Shown piece by piece: positions 43,135 through 50,821 of a DNA stretch of 64,000 bases (within the stretch, counting starts at the first letter, position 1; each line of letters begins with the position of its first letter). Source of the DNA: Limibacillus halophilus (GTDB lineage: Bacteria > Pseudomonadota > Alphaproteobacteria > Kiloniellales > CECT-8803). The notes under the pieces are model-generated. The model ran no database searches and had not been told where the DNA came from. It saw only the letters and a list, made by a program, of their open reading frames with translations. Position numbers and translations under genes: made by a program. Location: assembly GCF_014191775.1 (NCBI RefSeq), contig NZ_JACHXA010000010.1, forward strand, positions 62,001-126,000, given 5' to 3'.

Positions 43135-43728
43135 TCAGTACACCGGCGGAGCGATCACCCAGATCACCACCGCCGGTTCATCATGGGGATTTGCCCAGCG
43201 ATGCGTTTCCCCCTTGAATCGGAAACTGTCGCCGGGATTGAGGTGGAATGAGCGTTCGCCGATCCACAAATCGAGCCGGCCAGCAACCAAATAGCCGGCT
43301 TCCTCGGTGGGACGCAGCGCCGGTTCCGGCAATGCGGATCCAGGTTCGAACACGCTCCGGAAAATCTCGAAGCTGCCCCCCAGGTCAGGCGACAGCAATT
43401 CCTCTAGCAACCCATCCTTGCGGTCGCCCAGAACACGGCGCGACTGGGCGCGCACGATGTAACCGCGTTCTTCCTGCGGCGCCGCGTCGTTCTGGAAAAA
43501 GAAACCGAGCGGTAGTCCAAAAAGGGCCGCAATGTGCCGGAGGTCGGCGATCGAAGGTTCCGACAAGCCCCGTTCGACCTGGCTAACCCAGCCAACCGAG
43601 CGCCCTAGCTTTGAGGCAATATCCTGGAGCGTGAGGCCGCGGGCCCGCCGCAAGGCGCGCAAATCCGCGCCGACGCCACCCTTTTCCGCCTCGAAGGTCG
43701 CTTTGTCCAAAGCGCGGCTCCCTGCCAC
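43135..43728 (-). CDS. XRE-cupin transcriptional regulator
   Basis: 197 residues: XRE-type HTH (about 22-76; LTLQDIASKLGRSVGWVSQVERG) and a C-terminal cupin_2 sensor (about 118-195; LPEPALRPTEEAGYLVAGRLDLWIG, LNPGDSFRFKGETHRWANP). First gene of the operon with the DMGDH and MttB genes, and so the likely regulator of that demethylation pathway; the cupin would bind the inducer. The frame starts with GTG at 43728 without a ribosome site; a TTG at 43710 behind CAGGGAGCC is a good alternative. Confidence 0.9.
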   Translation of the reverse strand: MAGSRALDKATFEAEKGGVGADLRALRRARGLTLQDIASKLGRSVGWVSQVERGLSEPSIADLRHIAALFGLPLGFFFQNDAAPQEERGYIVRAQSRRVLGDRKDGLLEELLSPDLGGSFEIFRSVFEPGSALPEPALRPTEEAGYLVAGRLDLWIGERSFHLNPGDSFRFKGETHRWANPHDEPAVVIWVIAPPVY

Positions 43729-43754
43729 ATGAAATTTTTTTAGATTTTTTCATG
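43728..43754. promoter_or_regulatory. Inverted repeat CATGAAA-N13-TTTCATG upstream of the XRE-cupin gene
   Basis: A perfect 7-base inverted repeat in very AT-rich DNA directly at the 5' end of the regulator gene; CATGAAA recurs directly at 43751-43757, so the two copies in the same orientation are 23 bases apart. Location and symmetry fit an autoregulatory operator of the XRE-cupin protein. Confidence 0.5.
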
Positions 43755-43796
43755 AAAATTTCTGTCGATGCAAGAATTTTCACCATACTGATGCGA

Positions 43797-44705
43797 CTAC
43801 GCATGCCCGGCGGTCTCCTCCAGGATCCAATCGCGCAGTATCCGCGCCGAAGCCGAGAGTCGCCGACCTTGAGGAACAAGCAGATAAAAGGAATCGCTGG
43901 CCAGGATTGCCTTTCCAATGCCCAAAGCTTCCAGGCGGCCGGACTGGACGGCCGCCGCGGCCATCCAGCGCCGTAGCAGAGCAACACCCTGCCCCGCCTC
44001 GCACAATGCGAAAGCGGTAGCCACGGTATCGACTTCCAATACAGCCGGCGCCGCATTCGCCGAAGAGAGCTCAATCTTGGATTGGGCTGCCGACCACTCC
44101 TGCCAACCCTCCCGGTATCCGATAACTTCAATGAGCCGTTGCTGGGATAGCCATTCGCCTTTGTCCCGTTCTTTGGCCGCCATTGCCAAAGCCGGGTTCG
44201 CAAAAGGCTCAAGATAGTCCTCGGTGAGGCGAAACACCTCGTTACCGGGCCATCGGCCGTCGCCATAGCGAATCTCAAGATCGATAGCGGCCTGATCAAA
44301 GTCAGAGGCCCATAAGGTGGTCAGAATGCGGAGCGGCACGGCCGGATGCCGATCCAAGAAACTCGTAATCCTTGGCAGCAACCAGTGGGCTTGAAAAGAC
44401 GCCGTAGCGCGCAACTGCACGCCCTCTTTTTCCCGCCGACCGAAGAGCGCGTCCGTACCGCGTAGCAAGCTCTCGAAGGCCTGCTGGACGACCGGCCTAT
44501 AGGCCTCGCCCGCCTCGGTCAGATTGATACCGCGCGGCAGCCGCTTGAAAAGCGGCCGTCCCAAGCGCTCCTCAAGCAAGCGCACCTGTTGACTGACTGC
44601 AGAAGGTGTCACGCCCAGCTCCTGCGCCGCACCGACAAAGCTGCCATTGCGCGCGGCCGCGTCGAAGGCCCGTAACCAGATCAAGGGGGGTAAGGTAATA
44701 CTCAT
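43797..44705 (-). CDS. LysR-family regulator, GcvA-like
   Basis: 302 residues. N-terminal HTH (about 8-66; WLRAFDAAARNGSFVGAAQELGVTPSAVSQQVRLLEE) and a C-terminal substrate-binding domain with the GcvA-type stretches LRATASFQAHWLLPRI and ALCEAGQGVALLRRWMA. Divergent from the BBOX-like gene, which it probably controls; GcvA-like regulators often govern betaine or glycine-related enzymes. Its 3' end is 68 bases from the XRE-cupin start in the same direction. Confidence 0.9.
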   Translation of the reverse strand: MSITLPPLIWLRAFDAAARNGSFVGAAQELGVTPSAVSQQVRLLEERLGRPLFKRLPRGINLTEAGEAYRPVVQQAFESLLRGTDALFGRREKEGVQLRATASFQAHWLLPRITSFLDRHPAVPLRILTTLWASDFDQAAIDLEIRYGDGRWPGNEVFRLTEDYLEPFANPALAMAAKERDKGEWLSQQRLIEVIGYREGWQEWSAAQSKIELSSANAAPAVLEVDTVATAFALCEAGQGVALLRRWMAAAAVQSGRLEALGIGKAILASDSFYLLVPQGRRLSASARILRDWILEETAGHA

Positions 44706-44717
44706 GACAAAGCCTAG

Positions 44718-44740
44718 CCTTAGTTTAACTTATTCTTAGG
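44718..44740. promoter_or_regulatory. Candidate LysR site CCTTAG-N11-CTTAGG
   Basis: An imperfect dyad (five of six bases symmetric) spaced as in T-N11-A boxes, in the intergenic region between the divergent LysR gene and the gamma-butyrobetaine-dioxygenase-like gene. Found by eye only. Confidence 0.4.
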
Positions 44741-44828
44741 CCAAAGATTAGTCATTTGCTTGCGCCAGGCCAAGCACCGCATCTTCATGGCTAGCTTTGC
44801 GCCCCAACCCACAAGGACCTCGGAAACG

Positions 44829-46040
44829 ATGATCGCCCCAGCAAGCCAAGCCGGTTCGAGCCTCCAAGCGCGCAACGCTCCGCGCCCGGACATGGCCGAC
44901 CCCGCGCCCTATCCATTGGTTTCGAGGCTAGTTGGCCTTGAGGCCACCGACGATGCCGTCAAAGCGCTGTGGGATGACCACCGGGAAAGCCAGTTCCACG
45001 CTGTCTGGCTGCGCGATAACTGCGCCTGCGCTACCTGCCGCCACCCCGCGACCCAGGAGCGGACCTTTTTGCTTCTGGACGCTGAACAGCCAAGCTTGAG
45101 GGCCGCGACGATCCTGCCCGGCGGGCACCTCGAAGCGACCTTTGCCGACGGACACACCTCAAGCTTCGATGCTGGCTGGCTCCGGGCCAAGGCTTACGAT
45201 GCCTGGGCCTTGGCCGAACGCGACCAGCCACCGGTCGAGTGGGCTGCCGACATGGAGATACCAAGGTTTCCTTTCGCCGAGGTGATGATGGGTTCGGAAG
45301 GGCTTGCCCGTTGGCTAAAGGGTTTGCTGGAGACCGGCATAGCCATCGTTACGGAAGCCCCGGCGGAATCGGGACGACTATTCGAAATCGTCAACCGTGT
45401 TCAAAACCCCAAGGAGACCAACTTCGGCACGCTGTTCGAGGTGTTTTCGAAGCCAAAGCCCAATTCAAGCGCTTACACGTCCTTGGGCCTGGAACCGCAC
45501 GCGGATCTGGTTAACTGGGCCTGCCCGCCGGATTTTCAGGCGCTTTTCTGCATCGAGAATAGCACGGGCGGCGGTCGTTCCATTTTCGTCAACGCCATGA
45601 CCGTAACCGAGGCCCTGAGGCTCCAGGACCCGGAAGCCTTCACATTGCTCTCCGAAGTTCCTGTCGAGTTTCGCTTCCAGGATGAAACCTGTGATCTGCG
45701 CCATCTAGCGCCGGTCGTCGAACTGGACCGCCAGGGAAGAATACGGCGCTTACGCTTCAACAACTGGCTGCGCAATCAAACTTGTGCACCGGTGGAGAGC
45801 ATGGCGGCCTGGTACCGTGCCTATGCAAAGCTCTGGAGCCTGATCCGGGATCGCCGCTATCAACTGCGCCCGAGGCTGGCACCCGGCGAGATGGTGATCT
45901 TCGACAATGTCCGCGTCCTGCACGGTCGGGAAGCCTACGACGCGAATGCCGGCCGCCGTAACCTGGAAGGTTGTTACCTGGATCGTGACTGGGTCACAAG
46001 CTGCCTGCGATTGACGGACCGTGAGGCCGCAGCGCTTTAA
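44829..46040 (+). CDS. Gamma-butyrobetaine-dioxygenase-like Fe(II)/2-oxoglutarate oxygenase
   Basis: Paralog of the enzyme at 7442, 403 residues. N-terminal zinc site C65, C67, C70, H72 (RDNCACATCRH); iron ligands H224 and D226 (EPHADLVNW) and H365 (FDNVRVLHGR). Segments VVELDRQGRIRRLRFNN and ARRNLEGCYLDRDWV-like text match what I recall of BBOX1 rather than TMLHE, so hydroxylation of gamma-butyrobetaine to L-carnitine is the best guess. The ATG at 44829 follows a GGA-rich leader; the longest frame uses a TTG at 44760. Divergent from a LysR gene; overlaps the convergent GtrII-like gene by 4 bases. Confidence 0.83.
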   Translation: MIAPASQAGSSLQARNAPRPDMADPAPYPLVSRLVGLEATDDAVKALWDDHRESQFHAVWLRDNCACATCRHPATQERTFLLLDAEQPSLRAATILPGGHLEATFADGHTSSFDAGWLRAKAYDAWALAERDQPPVEWAADMEIPRFPFAEVMMGSEGLARWLKGLLETGIAIVTEAPAESGRLFEIVNRVQNPKETNFGTLFEVFSKPKPNSSAYTSLGLEPHADLVNWACPPDFQALFCIENSTGGGRSIFVNAMTVTEALRLQDPEAFTLLSEVPVEFRFQDETCDLRHLAPVVELDRQGRIRRLRFNNWLRNQTCAPVESMAAWYRAYAKLWSLIRDRRYQLRPRLAPGEMVIFDNVRVLHGREAYDANAGRRNLEGCYLDRDWVTSCLRLTDREAAAL

Positions 46041-47782
46041 GGGCCATCGTCCCCCAGCAGGACGATCAGTATTCCTTCCGGTAACAGCTTGATGCTGGTC
46101 GGGTGTGGCCAGGGTTGCATGGCCGAGAGAGGGTCTCGGAACAGTCGGCGCACTTCCTTGTCTCGCAGCCGACCGGTAGGCCGGTCAAAGCGGATCGTGT
46201 TGGATGCACTGAGTTGCAGCAGATTGTACAGGCGAGTGGGGTGGCAATTCAAAACACCGCATTCAACGATGCTACTGTCCATGGGTCCCGCGTGGGCGGG
46301 CATTGCATAGGGTCGTTCACTCGCAGTCGGAAGGCGCCCGACAGGGTAAACAATCAGGGGTTTGGCACCGTTTTCCGTAACCGCCTCCAAGTCGCTCATG
46401 GCTTCGATCCGCTCTATCATGCGCGTGGCGATCGACCAGTCCCGGCGGTTCAGGTTGTAGGTGACGAAACTCGCCGCATTGTGCTGAAACACGAAGATCA
46501 GTATGAGCGTCAGAGCAAGGCCCTTCATCAACCCCCCAATCAGCCCCCCGGTCAGCAGCCGTGGCGCACCTTCCAGCGCAAGCAAGGCGAAGCCCGCATA
46601 AGCCAGCGCTAAGGACACGATCCCGTTGTAGCGGTAGCTGTTGGGCGTACGCATGATCCCCAGCAGCCAAGGCAGAACCAAAAATCCGCAGGCCAATAAT
46701 AATCCGACCCCGATGTACCAGACCGCATTCAACGGTTTCTGTTTCGAACCGCGATGGATGAGCGCCAAGGGATAGACCGCCAGCAGGCCGAGAAAGAGCC
46801 ACTTGGCGAACTGGGGGACTAAGTGTTGTGGCAAGAACAAAAACTGCTCGAAATAGGCCAGGAAGCGCGCCAGGGTCATTTGCAATTCGCCCGTCGAACT
46901 CACCAAAGACCCGGATAGTGCATAGCCCTTGGCCATTTGTCCGAGACCGTAGGCCGTCTGCGTCACGTAGACGGACAGACCGTAGAGGAATATCCCGCAC
47001 CCGAAGATCACGACCATAAGGGCCAAACGTTTGACGAAGATAGTTGGTGCGACCTCGTCGAAACCGTTGCGCAGCAACGCACGCATCCAGCCAAGGAGAA
47101 AAATCATTGGCGCCATTGGCGCCATCGCCTGGTACCCGGAGGCCGAAAGCGCCAGGCATAAACTTGACGCTAGGCCCAGGGACAGGGCTTTCAGCAGGCC
47201 TAGGGGTTGACCTTGCACCATCCGCCAGGCGAGCAGACCGCTCGCCAATGCCAGCAAGGTTGCAAGGCCCGCGTTGGGATGATTGTTCTTGAAATTGACC
47301 ATCTCGGCCCAAAAAGGCGTCAAGACGAACAAACCCAGGAAAGCAAACCCCGCGAAGCGATCATCCACCACCAGAAAACGCAGCGCCAACAACCCGCCCA
47401 CCAGCCACAATGCGACCATAAAACTCAACGTGAAGGCCGGCGCGAAGAGTTTGTCGGCGAACACCATCCAGATGTAGCGTTGCAGCCATCGTCCGAGCGA
47501 CACGACGACATCGTACTGGTTGCCTTCTTTCCAGACGGCGGACCAGTCATCTCCCGCCAGGGTCATGTTGAACATGACGAAGCCATAGGCGATCAGACAG
47601 AGCAGAATGACGACCAACAGGCCGTCTCTGTGGTGACCGATGAGATATTCGCTCCACCCGCAAATGGGCTGGCTATTAGCCACGACCTTGCTTGATTCGG
47701 ATTGCACCACTGTTATGCCCCCCAGCATGCAAGCGTCTTTTGTGGCGCTTGATTCTTGCCGATCTTTCGTTTGTTTTGGCAT
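46037..47782 (-). CDS. GtrII-like multi-span glucosyltransferase-domain membrane protein
   Basis: 581 residues with about 10-12 membrane helices and an N-terminal soluble tail of about 50 residues. The early periplasmic loop contains the acidic pair in LAGDDW that GT-C type transferases use, and GRWLQRYIW and NNHPNAGLATLLALASG follow the GtrII family pattern. GtrII adds glucose to O-antigen from a lipid-linked donor. No gtrA or gtrB flippase/donor genes are next to it, so the glycan acceptor is open. Confidence 0.75.
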   Translation of the reverse strand: MPKQTKDRQESSATKDACMLGGITVVQSESSKVVANSQPICGWSEYLIGHHRDGLLVVILLCLIAYGFVMFNMTLAGDDWSAVWKEGNQYDVVVSLGRWLQRYIWMVFADKLFAPAFTLSFMVALWLVGGLLALRFLVVDDRFAGFAFLGLFVLTPFWAEMVNFKNNHPNAGLATLLALASGLLAWRMVQGQPLGLLKALSLGLASSLCLALSASGYQAMAPMAPMIFLLGWMRALLRNGFDEVAPTIFVKRLALMVVIFGCGIFLYGLSVYVTQTAYGLGQMAKGYALSGSLVSSTGELQMTLARFLAYFEQFLFLPQHLVPQFAKWLFLGLLAVYPLALIHRGSKQKPLNAVWYIGVGLLLACGFLVLPWLLGIMRTPNSYRYNGIVSLALAYAGFALLALEGAPRLLTGGLIGGLMKGLALTLILIFVFQHNAASFVTYNLNRRDWSIATRMIERIEAMSDLEAVTENGAKPLIVYPVGRLPTASERPYAMPAHAGPMDSSIVECGVLNCHPTRLYNLLQLSASNTIRFDRPTGRLRDKEVRRLFRDPLSAMQPWPHPTSIKLLPEGILIVLLGDDGP

Positions 47783-47811
47783 GATCTAGGAAAGCTAGGC
47801 AAGAAAACGCT

Positions 47812-48042
47812 ATGCCGAACAGACCAAAATCAATTCTCGGACAGGTTCTCACAGGCGCCATCCTGCGACGCTCCCTGATCGTCACATTCATTGTCGGATC
47901 GCTTCTGAATGTTATCAACCAGGGCGACAGTCTGTTCACCACACAGCCCATCGACTGGATCAAGCTTTGCCTGACCTTTTGCGTGCCCTTCCTGGTCACG
48001 ACTTATGGTGCCTATAGCGCCCTCATGGCGCAAAAACCCTAA
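47812..48042 (+). CDS. nrtS: NrtS-like small nitrate/nitrite transporter subunit
   Basis: 76 residues with two hydrophobic helices. The first reads RRSLIVTFIVGSLLNVINQGD, the second LCLTFCVPFLVTTYGAYSAL; this INQGD...WIKL...VPFxVTTYGAxSA layout is what I recall of NrtS proteins, small nitrate/nitrite carriers first described in cyanobacteria. Divergent from the GtrII-like gene with only 29 bases between starts. No nitrate reductase genes are in the window. Confidence 0.7.
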   Translation: MPNRPKSILGQVLTGAILRRSLIVTFIVGSLLNVINQGDSLFTTQPIDWIKLCLTFCVPFLVTTYGAYSALMAQKP

Positions 48043-48067
48043 CTGTTTACGATGTCAGGATATTATT

Positions 48068-48187
48068 TCAGGCGTTGATGACGGCGCGCAGTCCATAGGC
48101 GAGTGCACCAACCGCAAGCACCCCGATAATCCAGTAGGCGGCAAACCACAGCAGCTTCTTCACCAAGCTGGATTTGGTGCCCCTCAA
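48068..48187 (-). CDS. CydX-like small subunit of cytochrome bd (DUF2474 type)
   Basis: 39 residues starting with a TTG whose bases overlap the stop of cydB (TTGA). A single membrane helix follows a basic stretch: SSLVKKLLWFAAYWIIGVLA then VGALAYGLRAVINA. Position right after cydB, size and the W-x-x-x-x-x-W pattern fit the small accessory subunits (CydX or DUF2474) needed for stable cytochrome bd. Too short to stand out by length; support is position and hydrophobic pattern. Confidence 0.75.
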   Translation of the reverse strand: MRGTKSSLVKKLLWFAAYWIIGVLAVGALAYGLRAVINA

Positions 48188-49188
48188 TGGTAACCTTCCG
48201 ACGGATCGACTTTGCCGCGGAAGACCCAGTAACTGTAGCCGCTGTAGAGCAGAATCAATGGCAAGAGCACGACCGATCCCACCAGCAGGAAACTCAGGCT
48301 GTCGTCAGGCGCCGCAGCCTGCCAGATCGTCAGGCTTGGCGGCACCATGTAGGGATAGAAGCTAATCCCTATGCCCGCAAAGCATAGAATGAAAAAGGCA
48401 AGCGCCGAGAGGAACGGTAAGGCGTCCTGGCCCTCGCGTAGCCCACGGAAAAGGAAGAATGCGGAAGCCAGGACCAAAGACGGCACGATAACCGTGAAGG
48501 CCGTCGTGGGTCCGCTGAACCAGCGATCGAGATAAGTCGGATTCAGGAATGGCGTCCAAAGACTGACCGCCCCGATCAAGCCCAGCGTTCCATACGCCGA
48601 CCAATAGGCATAGCGCCGCGCTGTAGAACGAACGAAGCCCTCGGTTTTCATGACCAGCCAAGTTGAACCCAAGAGGATGTAACCGACCACAAGCGCTATG
48701 CCAGTCAAGATACTGAAGGGTGTCAGCCAATCCCACCAACCCCCTGCATAAGCACGGCCCTCGATCTCGATTCCCTGCACCAGAGCGCCCAAGGCAACGC
48801 CTTGTGCGAGCGTTGCCAACAGTGAGCCCCCGAAGAAGGCCGCATCCCACAGCCAACGGCTTTTTGAGGCACGCCAGCGAAACTCGAACGCGACGCCCCG
48901 GAAAATCAACCCCGCCAGCATTGCAATGATCGGGGCGTAGAGCGCAGGAAGAATCACGGAGTAGGCCAAGGGAAAAACAGCCAGCAACCCGCCGCCGCCC
49001 AGTACCAGCCAAGTTTCATTCCCGTCCCACACCGGCGCCACACTGTTCATCATCAGGTCTCGGCTGCCCTCGCCCTTGATGAAGGGAAACAAAATACCAA
49101 CGCCTAGATCAAACCCATCCAGGATCACGTAGGCCAGAACGGCAAAAGCAATCAGTCCGGCCCAGATGAATGCGAGATCGACTTCCAT
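48184..49188 (-). CDS. cydB: Cytochrome bd / CIO oxidase subunit II
   Basis: 334 residues, about nine membrane helices. FAVLAYVILDGFDLGVGILFP and VWDGNETWLVLGGGGLLAVFP are the subunit II signatures; EFRWRASKSRW follows. Partner of cydA 13 bases upstream. Quinol oxidase for growth at low oxygen or under cyanide/sulfide stress. Confidence 0.96.
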   Translation of the reverse strand: MEVDLAFIWAGLIAFAVLAYVILDGFDLGVGILFPFIKGEGSRDLMMNSVAPVWDGNETWLVLGGGGLLAVFPLAYSVILPALYAPIIAMLAGLIFRGVAFEFRWRASKSRWLWDAAFFGGSLLATLAQGVALGALVQGIEIEGRAYAGGWWDWLTPFSILTGIALVVGYILLGSTWLVMKTEGFVRSTARRYAYWSAYGTLGLIGAVSLWTPFLNPTYLDRWFSGPTTAFTVIVPSLVLASAFFLFRGLREGQDALPFLSALAFFILCFAGIGISFYPYMVPPSLTIWQAAAPDDSLSFLLVGSVVLLPLILLYSGYSYWVFRGKVDPSEGYH

Positions 49189-49201
49189 CTTGCTTCCTCC
49201 C

Positions 49202-50632
49202 TCACCCTTGGCCCGGGTGACCGTGTGATTTAGAGGCCTGCCACGCCCCTGGCATGATACCTGCCGCCCGTGTCGGCACCTGCATCTCGTCTTCGCTCTC
49301 GCGGCTCGGCCCTTTGGCCATGACTTTCAGGACGTAGTAAATGCCGGCTCCGAACACCGTCGTATAAACCACGAAGAACAACAGCAAGGATCCCAGCAGC
49401 GCTGGCGCTTCCAGCGGTGAAACCGACTCAGCCGTACGCAGCAACCCATAAATGGTGAAAGGCTGACGCCCGACTTCCGTCGTGATCCAGCCCGCGAGGA
49501 TGGCCACGAAACCGGCCGGCCCCATTAGGACGCTCGCCCGCAGCAGCAGCCGCGCATTGGCCAAGCCGCCGCCCCAGCGACGGTGTATCAGGCTCCAGAA
49601 GCCAATCAGCACCATCGCGAAGCCCAAGCCGACCATGATCCGGAAGCTCCAGAATACGAGCGCAGCCGGAGGCCGATCCTCCTTGGGCCAGGACTTGAGG
49701 CCCTTCAATTCACCGTCCCAGTCATGGGTCAGGATGTAACTTCCGAGTTTTGGAATCTCGACCGCGTAGCGCGTGACTTCGGCCTCGTCGTCCGGCAGGC
49801 CGAACAAGATCAAGGGTGCGCCTTGTCGCGTTTCGTAATGGCCTTCCATCGCAGCTATCTTGGCTGGTTGGTGCTCCAACGTGTTGAGACCATGGAGGTC
49901 GCCGGCGACGATCTGCAAGGGCGCCACCAAGGCCGCCATCCACATGGCCATGGAGAACATGATCAGTGCGGGACGATTATCCCTGTCGTGCAGAAGATGC
50001 CACGCCCCCACGGCCCCCACGGCGAATGCGGTCGTCAGATAGGCGGCCAGAACCATATGCACCAGCCGATAGGGGAAGGAGGGATTGAACACCACAGCCC
50101 ACCAATCAACCGGGATGAACTGCCCGACATCGTTCATCCCGTATCCTGCCGGCGTCTGCATCCAACTATTGACCGAGAGAATCCAGAAAGCCGAGAACAG
50201 GGTGCCGACTGCAACCATCAGAGTGGCGAAAAAGTGTAATCCGGGCCCGACACGTTCCTTCCCGAAGAGCATCACACCCAGGAACCCCGCTTCCAAGAAA
50301 AAGGCGGAAAGAACCTCATACCCCATCAACGGGCCAATAACGGGACCTGCTTTATCAGAGAAGACGCTCCAGTTGGTACCGAACTCGTAGCTCATCACGA
50401 TCCCGGAGACGACGCCCATTCCAAACACGATCGCGAAGACCTTTTTCCAAAAATCAAACAGGTCCAGAAATACGCTGTCCTTTTTCCACAACCAGAGACC
50501 TTCAAGAACCGCCAGGTAGCTTGCCAAACCGATCGTGAACGCCGGGAATATGATGTGAAAGGAAATCGTGAAGGCGAACTGTATCCGTGCCAACATCACG
50601 GGATCGAACAAGCTGTCCATCAAGCCGTCCAT
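49202..50632 (-). CDS. cydA: Cytochrome bd oxidase subunit I, CIO type
   Basis: 476 residues. ISFHIIFPAFTIGLASYLA carries a heme histidine; GYEVLSAFFLEAGFLGVMLFG the conserved glutamates; YRLVHMVLAAYLTTAF a second histidine; GWITTEVGRQPFTIYGLLRT the quinol region. The Q-loop is short, as in cyanide-insensitive oxidases rather than E. coli CydA. First gene of the cydA-cydB-cydX operon. Its regulation may involve redox or sulfide, but no site was found. Confidence 0.95.
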   Translation of the reverse strand: MDGLMDSLFDPVMLARIQFAFTISFHIIFPAFTIGLASYLAVLEGLWLWKKDSVFLDLFDFWKKVFAIVFGMGVVSGIVMSYEFGTNWSVFSDKAGPVIGPLMGYEVLSAFFLEAGFLGVMLFGKERVGPGLHFFATLMVAVGTLFSAFWILSVNSWMQTPAGYGMNDVGQFIPVDWWAVVFNPSFPYRLVHMVLAAYLTTAFAVGAVGAWHLLHDRDNRPALIMFSMAMWMAALVAPLQIVAGDLHGLNTLEHQPAKIAAMEGHYETRQGAPLILFGLPDDEAEVTRYAVEIPKLGSYILTHDWDGELKGLKSWPKEDRPPAALVFWSFRIMVGLGFAMVLIGFWSLIHRRWGGGLANARLLLRASVLMGPAGFVAILAGWITTEVGRQPFTIYGLLRTAESVSPLEAPALLGSLLLFFVVYTTVFGAGIYYVLKVMAKGPSRESEDEMQVPTRAAGIMPGAWQASKSHGHPGQG

Positions 50633-50821
50633 ACTGGGAACCTCCCTCTTGGTTCGTGTAGATTACCAGACATTCGGCGGTTGAGCATCACCTGCCCATC
50701 TAATTGCCAACAAGCCGTCTTACCAGTGGCCGCTTTGTCGCAGCCAAGCAGCCAACTATCGATACTCAAACCGAAAACCGCTATATGATGGAACACGCAA
50801 TCTAGCGATCTGGGAGTGACT

